Source: Cinnamomum chago
Lineage: Eukaryota > Streptophyta > Magnoliopsida > Laurales > Lauraceae
Assembly (NCBI GenBank): GCA_038049695.1
Contig: CP142456.1
Span: 75,787,422-75,851,421 of the forward strand
Length of the DNA stretch: 64,000 nt
Direction of reading: 5' to 3'
A program made the translations under genes and the position numbers. Each line of letters starts with the position of its first letter. The stretch's first letter is position 1. Shown in pieces: positions 23,059 through 34,985 of the stretch. The notes under the pieces are model-generated. The model saw only the letters and a program-made list of their open reading frames with translations. It did not search any database and had not been told where the DNA came from.

Positions 23059-23396
23059 TAAGGATGTAAATGGGTCTTCAATTTTCCAATTATTACCTGA
23101 AGGTTCCAAATCGTTAAAAACAGGGTCCGGGTCTTTAATTAGGCTCCAACAAGTAAATGGATCTAGGTCCGGTTCCACTTGTTCGGACTTGTTGACCCGA
23201 GACTCGACATATTACTTCAATTTTAAAAAATCTCTTATAAAAATTATTATTTTTAATATCATTCTCTAACTAGACCTGGACCTGGGTCAAGACCCGTCTC
23301 ATATATGGTTCTGGTTCCAATTTTGCCTTCCCCTTAACGATTCCGGTTCCGGGTCCTCCATGAACCCGAACTGGAACCGACCCATTTACACCCCTA
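23059..23396. mobile_element. hAT-type MITE, second copy of the 6002-6491 family
   Basis: 338 bp. Begins taaggatgtaaatgggtc and ends gacccatttacacccctа-like (acccatttacacccc, then ta), an inverted pair. The 8-mers outside (gttgagag, cttgtgag) match at six of eight positions, an aged hAT duplication. Inside are ggttccggttccgggtcc-type repeats as in the first copy. Confidence 0.72.
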
Positions 23397-24192
23397 CTTG
23401 TGAGCCTGAGCCCAACCCTGTAGTTATAATTGGGTCTTATGGGTTCCAGCACGGGCCATTCAAACCAAATTCCTCAAAGACTCATAAGTCATAACACACA
23501 GGCTATGAATATGGAGTTGAAATTTTATCCTGCAAGCACACAGAATGTGCAGTCCACGGGGCCCGCCTGAGAGTAGTAGTACCTCTTTGATACTGTATGT
23601 ATTCCCTCGCGTTTACAATCCTCGCATGAGCTGGCATCATGCCGACATTTACTAATCCGGCGTTTTGTTGAATCTTAGGAAAAATTTATACTTGAATGAA
23701 TGGTCAGGATGACCTAATCTGATGGGGCTGATTTTCCTGCATTTCTTTCCATTCAAGTCTAGATCCTCAAACTGTAGGACACTCACATACCCTTCAAGAT
23801 TAGTCACATCCCCTCTAAAAGAAAATTAACCCCCAGGTTTAAGTCCAAAAGGAGCGGGTCCCACCACCCTATCATATATCTATCATCGCGCTCAATTATA
23901 TAGTGGGACCCACTTCATTCAAACTAAAACTTTAGAAGGGGATGAAAATTATCTTCAATTATGGAGTTCCACATGTTTACCTCTCGTACAAAGGTGTTAA
24001 GAGGATCCGGATTCTTTCCACACCATAATTTTACCAGCTTCCATCATCTGCTTGGGCCCCCCCACAAAGTGGGCCTCTTCATGCCCCCCTATTATTGAGT
24101 CTCGATTCAAAATTTTACACCTTTAGTAAGAACAGTAAGCTGTCCGCATTCCGAAGCTGCAATCTGACTGTCACCCCCCTTCTTCCCCACTG
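23397..24192. other. Intergenic, upstream of the SKS gene
   Basis: No exon seen. The proximal part is the presumed promoter of the SKS gene; no convincing TATA box was placed. Confidence 0.5.
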
Positions 24193-24212
24193 AAAGTAAA
24201 GTAAAGTAAAGT
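24193..24212 (+). promoter_or_regulatory. Four tandem AAAGT units upstream of the SKS gene
   Basis: aaagt is repeated four times head to tail, ending 122 bp before the start codon. AAAG is the core of Dof transcription factor sites, and clustered copies are often functional. This is a motif match only. Confidence 0.35.
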
Positions 24213-24334
24213 AGCTGCAGTGTAGTGCAGTGCTTCTTACTGAGAAAACGAGTACGTGTTACTTCCTTTCTTTTCTCTTTTCCATTCATTCACATCATCT
24301 CTCTAAATCAAAGGGCAGAAAGAGAGAGAGAAAG

Positions 24335-27300
24335 ATGAAGATGGGAAGCAGTAATAGAGATGGAGATATGATGATGATGCTGATGCTGATGCTACTCTAC
24401 TTCCTTATCCTCTTCTCTAATGTTGCTTTTGGTGGCGACCCTTTTGCCTACTTCCACTGGGACGTCTCCTACATCAAATCCTCGCCTCTTGGAGTTGCAC
24501 AGCAGGTCTTTCATTTCATTTTCCATGGATTCTATGCTTTCCCCTTTCTGTTTTACCCATTGAGATTTCTTTCTTTCAAAAAGTGGAGGGGCGTTGTGAA
24601 TGTTAGGTACCAGATTCCGGAGGGGCTTTTTCAATCTCGACCATTCTCTTTTAGAATTGGACACGTGGCTTGTTGGTGGGTCCATTTCGCTGGCCTGGCC
24701 ATGTTTAATGTTTTTGGGGTTAGTAGATTAAACAAATGAAACCAACCCCAACGTGTCATTGTTAGTTATTTCATCTGAAGCTTTGAGTTTAAAGGTCTTG
24801 ATCACCAACATTCATTAAAATTTTGGTAGATGCCTGATCAAATACTTTGTTGCATGTGAGGATGTAAATGAGGCAAGTTGGGTCATAAGCTGTTCTAGCT
24901 CTGCTCAAGCTTGGTTATGCATGGAATCTGGATTGATTTGACCTCCTCTTATTGGGAGTTTTAGCTTAGAAATATAGGCATTACATTATACATATAGTTT
25001 ACACTTTTGATTGAAACAGATGTATTGGTTATAGAAATAGTAATTGATTATATAGCTTAATACATAATATATTAAACTTAATATTATTGTAAATGTTATG
25101 AAAAAAATAAGAAAAAAATGAAAAACTCAGTTAGCATGAGAATTGAATCTATTTTCTAATGATAAAACTGTATTGACATTGCTAACCAGTTGATTTGATT
25201 TTATATGTGGGCCTACCGCTCTAATATCCATGTCATCTATGCCATGCACTAGGCGGTCCAAAGTGGGCGGTATGGAACGATGCTTTAAGCCTCTAATGGA
25301 TATTATATAAGGGGGTGCTTAAGAGAAAATTATTGTACACACATATACAGATGCATAACAAGTATGTGCTATAAATGTATGAGCATGAGTTGAGGTTAAT
25401 CTTGTTTTGTATTATCAAGTTGATTCAAGCTTAGAATAGCTAGTATTGCTTCCTTAATGTGTTTGTTACAAATGATTGAGACCAACCCTATTTATAGACC
25501 TTCCTATACAAAGTTTATCCACATGTCATTGGTCCAACAAATGAGAACTCTGTGGATTCTACTCTAGAAACTTTTACACAAATCTACCCTATTCTTTCCC
25601 ATACTCTTCCACACTATTTTAGAAGATCATACATCTTTACACATTTCCAAATATATAAGAGTACTCCAATACTACAAATATTTCTTCGCAATTGAAGACT
25701 ACTCTACAGTCGTCTAGATCCTTCTAGACCTTGAAGATCTTTGTTAGACAATCCAGATCCTTTTGCCTGTCTAGTCACATGCGTGTCCTACCACTTGGGC
25801 AGTCATGATGCACTTCGGACTAGCCTCCTTCTTTGTCATGATATGCTTGGGATGCTAGCATGCCTCCTCCCATTCCTTAATGCGACTTGCCACTCCACAT
25901 GTGTGTCATGATTTGTAAGCACATGGCAATTCGATTATGCTAACGCCCTTTTCACAAATCAATGTAGTGCTTCTTCACACACCATCAACCATTTAGATTG
26001 CTCATTCATCTTATCGTATGTCCCATGTGATCTGACTTCGGGCAACTTCTATTTCTTTTACGTGCTTTGGGCATACCATAGCACTAGCTACTTTCATGCC
26101 TCTTACTCCTTTAGATAACCATAAGGAAGAGATGTCTATCCTAGTCGGCTTCCTTCTCACAAATGGCACCAGACATGATGATGTCTCATACATGATCATC
26201 AACACATTTGCCTCCAAATTTCCCACCAGATTTGTCTCATAAAAGAAGTTAATGCCTAGACTAAGTCAGTTCTCCACACACAAACAACAAAGTGAATCAC
26301 ACTTTTTAATTGCCCCACTTGCAAGTACGCCTTGTTTGCCTTCCATTGGTCCTTGTGGCTATAGAGTTTGGCGAGTTGATAGTATAAGATGAATCTTCCT
26401 TGCACTTTAAGATCAACCATACGGCTTCCTCCTTGGTCATGAAGTTGCGAATCACTTCTATGTCGTAAATGCCTTCTTTCCATTTACAAGCAAGTCTATG
26501 AGATAAGCTCATTGGATCCTTCTTTGAATCGACCTCTTGCATCTTTACAGAGTTAAGGAGTTGAGAGTTTGCTAATACTAAGTTTCTCCATGCCATGCCT
26601 TTGGCCTTCCACTATTTGCATGCTACATACGTGTGGATAATATTTTCTCTTGGGAAGTTCCTCTCTATATGAACCAGCTTTTCAGTTTTCATATATGGAA
26701 GACCACAACTCTACATTTTTCCTTTCACCACTATTCTTGTAAGTGGACCTCCTTAAGTCATCTTTTGGCTGAGAATATCTGCCCCACAAGTGATCCCTTT
26801 CACCACTTTCCTCTTCTCTCACCATTGGTATTACGAGAATTAGAAGGTTTCCGTTTGCATTCCACAATTGCTGTGGCGTCTTCTTCTTGCGAGTGTAGGG
26901 CTACTAATGCCAGTTATGTACTTTACTGCAACTGTATCTTTTGACCTTGTTGAAAAGAAAAGAGATACATGGAAGAGGAGGGATCAATAGCTTCCCTGCT
27001 CATCAAATAGATTCGCAGAAGAGGAGGGATCAAGAGCTTCCCTACTCATATAATGGGGAGAGGGAAGGAGGGAGGGAGAGTTCCTAGCATGGGACCAATG
27101 CCGTTTGCAGAAAGAATTTATTTCCATTTCCTCATTGTGGAATGCAATTCTTTTTCAGCTTTGAGTTGGGGCTGATGAAAGGGGGGCCTTAAATTCCTCT
27201 TCATTTCTAATACAATCAAGGATTTTTTTTTTAATGGTATACAATGAAGGATTAATGCTCTTTCCTAGACGTGCTTTTCAGCATACAAGGTCACGGATGC

Positions 27301-30300
27301 TCTAGCTAAGGCTAGGAGTCGATATGTTTTCTTCTCATGTTGTCTCTCTTCTATTGTTTGGTTTTGGGCCGGTTGCATGTTGTGATCCGTACTCTGTAGT
27401 CAGCACAGTCCTCTTATACCACCCTTCTCTACTGTAGTTATCTCTTCTTCACTGTTACTGTTTTTGTTTTAGAAACAGAAAAATTCATTAGTTCTTTATT
27501 TTCAAGAGGCATAAAAATCTCTAAGCTAACCATTTCACCACCGAACTGTATCACAAGAAAAAAGCAATATAAAGAGATAAAACAGTATGGTACTCATAGT
27601 GAATGGAAGCTTAACCCTTCTTTTGATGTGGAGATACTCATAACTGCCATATCTATACAACTACTACTGGAAAGATGCAAACCAATGGAGGACCTTCAAT
27701 AGAGAGGGTTTAAAATGTTTTGAAGTCTAAAACACCGTTATTACTAAAGTGAATAACGAAAACAACTTAGGAGATAACAAATAGTCTCAGAACATGCATG
27801 AACCTGAAAATAAAGGACATCTCATATGTGGAATGACCACATGTACACATTAAACATGCCACCAGTCATGGACCATGGAGTCCTCACATATGCAAGTCAC
27901 AGGTCTCCTCCTGGGTGTTTTGTTTGCGGGCTGCACACCACAAGGTGGGTGAGATGGGTTCAGGACTGCATCAATAATCTATCATCTAGACTTGGATCCA
28001 CACTTGCCCCGGTCAAGTCTGGACTTGGGCCTTACCAACTCATTTACAACCCTAGAAGTGAGTAGATGATCATCACCCTTGTATTTGGTTTCTGTGTTCT
28101 TTCCTTCCTAATTATGATCTCCAATTTCCCTAGGTAATTGTGCACTCACATAAAAGTTACCAATGTTTATTTGAGGTGTAATTTTTACCGTAATTAAATT
28201 CTTTCTAATTGCTGGTCAAAATGATAATCATGGTTGCAGGTGATTGCAATAAATGAACAGTTTCCAGGGCCAATTATTAATGTGACCACGAACTGGAATG
28301 TTGTTGTGAATGTCAAGAACAATTTGGATGAACCAATCCTTTTCACATGGTACGTGTGTGCTGGGATGAGCCAACATTATTATTTATTTGGGCTATGGTG
28401 ACTGCAAAGTGAATGACAATGCTGAGTGCTGACAATGTTGTAGGGATGGTGTACAGCAGAGGAGAAACTCGTGGCAGGATGGTGTTTTGGGAACAAATTG
28501 TCCTATTCCTTCTGGTTGGAATTGGACATATGAATTTCAAGTTAAAGATCAAATTGGGAGTTTCTTTTATTTCCCTTCTACAAGCTTCCAGAAAGCTGCA
28601 GGTGGTTTTGGAGGGTTCATCATAAACAATCGAGAGGTGATTCCAGTACCGTTTGGGACGCCAGATGGAGATATTACTATCTTTATTGGTGACTGGTATA
28701 CAAAAAGTCATAAGGTCTGACTAATTTTTTTCTGCAAATTTATTTACTGCAGGCTATGTTACTCAGTCACTTCCGAATTTACTAACTTGACAGAACAACA
28801 GGACCTGAGAAAAGATCTTGAGGACGGCAAGGACCTTGGAGTGCCTGATGGGGTTCTCTTTAATGGATTAGGCCCCTACCGCTATAATGATTCTCTTGTG
28901 CCTGCTGGTATTGTTTATGAGACAATAAATGTGGAACCAGGTTGGTAGCTTACAGTGTGAATTTGTACAAAATTATAATTTTTATCTTAATAAGTTAGCT
29001 CATTTATTTATTTGTTGTAGCATTTGTTTTTTGTCCCATACCACAAGCGATTGCATGCTTTCATGATAAATAGAATGTGTTTAGATTTTGGGTGTTTGTT
29101 TGATAAAATGACTAATCTATTTTTGTTTATGACAGGGAAAACTTACCGCCTTCGGGTACACAATATTGGCATCTCAACCAGCCTGAATTTCCGAATCCAA
29201 AATCATAATCTGCTCCTTGTAGAGACAGAAGGGTCCTATACAGTTCAGCAGAACTATACAAACATGGATATCCATGTGGGTCAATCGTACTCATTCTTAG
29301 TCACAATGGATCAAAATGCGAGCAGTGATTACTACATGGTGGCAAGTGCACGATTTGTTAATGGAATAGACTGGGCAAGAGCCACTGGTGTTGCCATATT
29401 ACACTACTCCAATTCCCAGGGCCCTGCTTCAGGTCCACTGCCAGATCCCCCTAATGATCAGTATGACAAATCTTTCTCTATGAACCAAGCAAGGTCTATC
29501 AGGTAGGATCGTCATATTACGTACACATATTTTCCTTACAGTGTGTTTTTAGAATCTTCTAATTTTTTTTCTTTGAATCATTTTTGTGCAAGTATCTGGA
29601 GCTTTCTTCACAGATGTTTGTCTAGCAACTAACAAGTGATTGCCTTCTTATTGGTTAATTCTATTATTATGTTTGTGATGTTAATCTGCAGATGGAATGT
29701 CTCCGCTGGTGCTGCTCGCCCTAATCCCCAGGGATCTTTTAAATACGGCCAGATCACTGTCACAGATGTATATGTACTTCATAGTGGGCCTCCAGAGCTT
29801 ATCGATGGAAAATGGCGAACTACTCTTAACGATATTTCATACTTTGCACCTGAAACACCCTTAAAACTGGCCCAGCAGTTCAATGTACCAGGAATCTTCA
29901 AGCTTGACTTTCCAAACAGAATGATGAACAGACCTGCAAAGGTTGACACATCGATAATCAATGGTACTTACAAAGGTTTTATGGAAGTTATATTCCAAAA
30001 CAATGATACAATTGTCCAAAGCTATCACATGGACGGATATGCTTTCTTTGTTGTAGGGTAAGCTCTGACTCCCACATTTGTTATCTTAATAATTTTCTTT
30101 TCTTAGTAGATGTGTCCAAGAACTGTACAAGTGAATGTCTTTCTTTTCCATTTCTTTGGAGTGTAGCATGGATTATGGAGTTTGGACAGAGAATAGCAGA
30201 GGTACTTATAATAAGTGGGACGGGGTTGCTCGCTGCACCACACAGGTTTGCATGTCACTGAACTTTTCCTTCGAGCTATTAACTATACCCGCAGTTTGTG

Positions 30301-32857
30301 AATTACCCTCATTTGAATGCTAGAATGGATGATGATCTAGTTGATCGTGAGTAGGTTCAACAGCACTGTCTAGGCTAGCTTTGATGCAACCCCAGCTTTG
30401 GAATAGTACTTGGTTAAGATTGGAAAATGGCTGGACCAGGGCCTGTTTTCCTGGCCTGGGTCAGGAAGTTGTCTGCGTGACAAATTTGCCTTGCCCGGCC
30501 CAACTTGTTTGATATATTTATTTGTGGTTTCAAGCATAACATTAGACTAACAAGTAGAAATGGAGCCTGGCTTTTGAATATTTTGAAATTTATGCCCACT
30601 TCTTTGTACCTTCTCATCTCTCAGTTAATACTGGACTTCATTCTGAATGTTATAGTCTGACTGATAATGTGCTGCTGTGCTTTGTGATCGCCTGTCTCTG
30701 ATTTCAACTATGGCACCAAATATTGTTCATTCTGTGCATAGATTTTGGGACTTCACTTATTATGATACCCTTGTATAATGTACTGGCCTTAGGTACAGAA
30801 TTAGAGTGTCCAGGCTAATGTGCAGGAATGAATGCTATGAATGAATGAAACCAAGCTGTCTATGAAACAAAACATAGAACTAGGAAAACAATATTGAAGG
30901 AACTTTTGCTTTGTTGAATATATGATTAATCAGTTCTGTTCACCAGTTATCCCCATTTAATCCCTGGTATGTATAAGTAGGCTGTTTTGAAAAGTGAATG
31001 GATGTTGGGTGCCAAAAGTTAAGCTTGACATGTGCATCAATGAAGACATTGTGAAAATTTATGCATGATGACTGATATGTGGTCCTTGCTAATTTATATA
31101 GATGGGTACATGGCTGATGGCTCAAATAGATAAAAATAAATAAATAAATAAAATGAAGGGGATGAGACAGAAGCCGGGTCGATGACTTGTAAAATTGTCC
31201 TGGTTAGAATGCTCTAGAGTTCACTTGACTCAAGGATGCTGTTGAGTCTTGCCCGAGTCTAAAATTCAAGATGCAGTAACAGAAATAGAAATTTAAGTTT
31301 GCTGATGTTTATGGTTTTTTTATTTTTTTTATTTTTTTACTGATTGTCCCATCTTTTGTACTAATGCATTTTACAGTTCCTTTCTTATTTACCCCTGAAA
31401 ATCCGGTGACATGACATCGCTTGCTTTTCTTAAGTACTATTTTCACTGAATTGGAATGATTTCATAATGAGAAATGGCATATTTTGGTTGTCAAGATCAT
31501 TCTAAGTTTCTAACCACTGTTTGACTGGTGTAGCCCCCACTGTTGCTTTATCCAACCCCATTCATATTATATTCCGTCTCCACCCCTTATAGGCACTGGC
31601 TCCCTCAAAAGAAACTCAGGTATATATCATCAGTGTTATTATCTCAGAGTGTCATCAACCACCATTTTCACTGGCACTGCCTGTTTTGTAATTTATATGT
31701 CGACAACCTGAGAGAAAAGTTACGGCCACTAGTCCTGTCCTTGAGGAAGATTGTTAACTGAGAGTGAGTTCATCACTCTTAGGAAGTCCTTGACATGGTT
31801 GGCTGTGGTGAGAGAAGCATGGTATTCAGCCACTCAGGCCTGGACAATATAGGTATTCAAGGAGGTAGTAGCAGTAGTTCCTAGCAGAGGTATTTTGACA
31901 TGGTTTAGAAAACCTGATCTATTCATCTCTAGCCAGTCTGCTTTTATCAGTTGTAAGCAAGATATTACTTTCATATTGACTCAGAAACCCTATTAGTCAT
32001 TTGAATGCTTCTTTTTTCTCAAATTTTATTTTTTTCATCCAAAAAACTCCAAAATGAAGTTATATTTAAGGACAATTTTTTTTTTTTAAAATGAAAGAAA
32101 GAAAAGAAACCAACCTTATGCGAAGCCTGGTTTCATTTTGAATGGTTTTTTGGGTCTGGAATCAAAATATGGGGATTTTTGGACCTGATATTAAACTATA
32201 GGTGCTTATGGTAAATTGGTAATATTTTCTTGATCTATATACTTGGTCCAGAAATATTTTGATAATACACCCTAATGGGTACTAAGCCGGACCATTTTCA
32301 CAAGGTATTTGTCTCATTTTGTAAACCTTCACTCATCACCAACTTTATACATGAATTTGCATTATTGGAATTCCTTGTATCGTTACTTGACATCCAGGAG
32401 GTCATGCTTTTGACATTGTATAAAGTGAATTAATGCTTTTTGGAACACTCAATAAATTTTCCCCAAATACAGGTATTTCCTGAAGCATGGACAGCCATCC
32501 TAGTTTCTCTAGACAATGTGGGCATTTGGAATCTGCGTTCAGAGAACCTGAAATCATGGTATCTAGGGCAGGAAACATTTGTGAGTGTGGTGAACCCAGA
32601 GATCACTAACAAGACCGAGCTTTCTGTTCCTGATAATGCCATATATTGTGGTGAACTTGCAAGCTTACAGAAGTAAGATGACATACAAGCACTATGTTAT
32701 TTGCCTTCCCTTCATATCATTTCTGACACTCTGCTCTTCCTTCAATTGCAGAGAACAGTTCCATAGAGTGAGATTTTCTGATGCAACAACAATTTCTAGT
32801 GCATGCCGAGTAATTTGGGTCGCGCTTTTCGCTACTTGGTTCAGTTTCTATTCCTGA
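24335..32857 (+). CDS. SKU5-similar (SKS) multicopper oxidase-like protein
   Basis: Nine exons: 24335-24505, 28240-28349, 28444-28714, 28802-28940, 29136-29502, 29692-30057, 30167-30245, 32473-32672, 32752-32857; phases agree at every junction; 602 residues. The start MKMGSSNRDGD precedes a hydrophobic signal peptide; an upstream in-frame ATG exists at 24230 or so only as an alternative codon, so 24335 is preferred. Three cupredoxin domains: NEQFPGPIINVTTNWNVVVN, then GKTYRLRVHNIGIS, then FFVVGMDYGVW. The copper-ligand histidines of laccases and ascorbate oxidases are replaced (FTWDG, FYFPST), as in SKS proteins. The hydrophobic C-terminus (RVIWVALFATWFSFYS) could be a GPI-anchor signal or end the chain. 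The family acts at the plasma membrane, cell wall and apoplast in directional growth; enzyme activity is not expected. Intron 1 (3.7 kb) is unusually long. The neighbour DHH gene is convergent. Confidence 0.94.
24506..28239 (+). other. SKS intron 1, repeat-laden
   Basis: 3,734 bp. A sequence near 24857 (gaggatgtaaatgaggcaag) and one ending near 28054 (ccaactcatttacaaccct) resemble inverted ends of the hAT family at 6002, but their flanks do not match. Between about 25400 and 26900 there are minus-strand frames (for instance 26306-26596) that look like decayed coding sequence; I cannot assign them to a family. A short tandem pair (gaagaggagggatcaa, at 26972 and 27018, period 46) is also here. 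Confidence 0.45.
30246..32472 (+). other. SKS intron 7, nothing recognised
   Basis: 2.2 kb between exons 7 and 8. AT-rich with homopolymer runs; no transposon ends or frames worth naming. A taaataaataaata repeat lies near 31138-31153. Confidence 0.6.
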
Positions 32858-34985
32858 TTAAAACCAGCATTTTTTTTGGCACTCATAGAGGGAGCGAAAA
32901 GGTACCAAGTGTGGAGATTTGGTATGTGTGTTTTTAGCTGTAGGCATTTTGACATGTATTGCAACTGTATAGCAGAAAATTCATGAAATCTGTCATTCAA
33001 TGAAATTGAAAAAAGCATATGATCTAAAACTCAAATTTTGCATTTTTTTATTTAATCTTGAACTGTGATGGTAGATTTTCTTTTGAATGCATTTGCAGCA
33101 CCCTTAATTGCGCTTGTTTCCCTCATATTGGCAAAGCAGTTTTGAAAAAAAAAAAAAAAAATCAGCATCGAATTGCATTCAAGCTTAATCACTTTGAAAT
33201 CGGCCATTTGCCTAGTTGGACATTGAAATTTGGGCTAAAGTTGTCCCGTGGAATAATATTCTTTGTTGTTGTTTGTTGTTTGTTGTTTGTTTTTTTGGTA
33301 AAGAGCGGAATGTCCAAAGTTGCTGGTTTTCTACTGTTAAACCAACAGTCTTGGTACCATGCACATGGTTTGGGTTTGTATTTGAGTACCCTCTTTCTAT
33401 GTAGCCCTTAAACCTGACATCATCCCAACTAGTTACACCATGATGGCCTGCCAAGTGCCAACCCAACCTGACACCACCCGTTAACTACAAGCATACCAGG
33501 TTTGGGTTGAGACTGTGCATGTTACCGTCCATGCTCAACCTGACCCAAATCCAGTCCAATTGGACCAATCATCAACCCTTCTCATCCAGTGGTGGGCCAA
33601 TATTGATCAGATTGTGGCTCAAATATTGGCCTGGCCAACTTTTCATGTTGATCAGATGTCATCATCTTATCTTTATACCATTGATCCAGGGACGTCGTCG
33701 TCGTCACCACCACCACCACAAAGAACAATGACCACTGCAGGTGACCATCACTTGTTGCTGTTGGTAACAAACATTCAGTGATCTCGGTAACAAATTCAGC
33801 AAAGGAAATCTGGATCTTCAATTCAACAAAGACTCATAGTTCAACTTTCTCCTATGCGAAGGAAGATTCATGGTCTTACGTTCTAAACAAGATGGTTCTT
33901 CAAGATTTGCATGTTTCATGCATTGTGCAAAGATTGGTAGAAAACCCTCCCCCAGTCGCTTTAAATATAGGGTAGCTGACCCAGAGGGGAGGGCATGAAT
34001 AAGTGGGCCACGTTTGAGATGGAGGCAGGAATTTATGGCCCAATCCAGTAACTCAAGGTTCGAGTTGACCATTTTATTTTCAGGTTTATTTTAGAATTTT
34101 GACCCGATTGACAAAAGAGTTAGGGTTCAGCTGCGGCCACTCTTGCTATTTGACCCACCAGTCACACTCAAAACTTGTATACTACTAAAAAAATATTTTG
34201 ATGGAGTGATAATATATTAACAACCATTGACATCCACCCACTAACCTTACATGAAAATGTACTTTTTTCAATCAAAAAGTACATGGGTGAAATGAAAATG
34301 CATTTCCTTCTTTTTTTCTTATTTTTTTCTACATAGTAGAAACCAATAATTATGAGACGAAGGGATAAGGGCAGATAGGAAATGCAATGTTAAAATAACA
34401 AAGAAGAAGAAGAAGAAGACGACGACATACAAACGACATTACTTTTAACATTTTCATGAAAATAAAGTACATTTAATTCTAATCCAAATCCCAAATATCT
34501 AAATGCAGCCTGAAATGGTGAGGACATGTGGACTAGCATCCCCACCATTAAAAAGGGGACTGTTAAATTAAGTCTCGTCACAGTTTAGTAGCCAAGTCAA
34601 AAGGAAATGTAAGTGAACAATAAATATGAAAGCTGTGAACGGTTTGAAATCATTGCCATTGATCTAAAAGCCAACAATGTTAAATGAAGCTGATCTTGTA
34701 CGTATGGTTAATCAACCAAACACCACCTACATGTTACATTTCCTGTATCTAACTGCCCTTGCAGTAAAAGGCGAAGTACATCATTAGGCTAGCATTTCCA
34801 TATAAAACACTCCGAGATACAAAAATTGATGAGTATGTACAAGATTGTAAAAGAGCTACATATTCTGCAGAGGTGGAAGTGTACTTCACTGTATGATAGC
34901 TTGTAGGTGAACACCAGGTCCAGTAACTTTTTTGACATACAATTCTCCTCCTCCTCCTCCTTTCCCTTTTAATTCCTTTTTTCCT
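32858..34985. other. Intergenic between convergent SKS and DHH genes
   Basis: Holds the 3' untranslated regions and presumed terminators of both genes. Simple repeats: A-run at 33147-33162, tttgttg repeat at about 33264-33292, gtcgtcgtc/accaccacc near 33693-33719, and a gaagaagaagaag tract near 34401-34420. No exon found. Confidence 0.6.

Noticed and set aside
24857-28054. One 3.2-kb hAT-like element filling SKS intron 1
   Set aside because: The two end sequences resemble inverted hAT-MITE termini, but the flanking 8-mers do not match, so two unrelated remnants are as likely.
29024-29135. N-terminal extension of the SKS exon 5 frame
   Set aside because: This part is intron 4; the acceptor at 29135/29136 restores the family sequence and phase.
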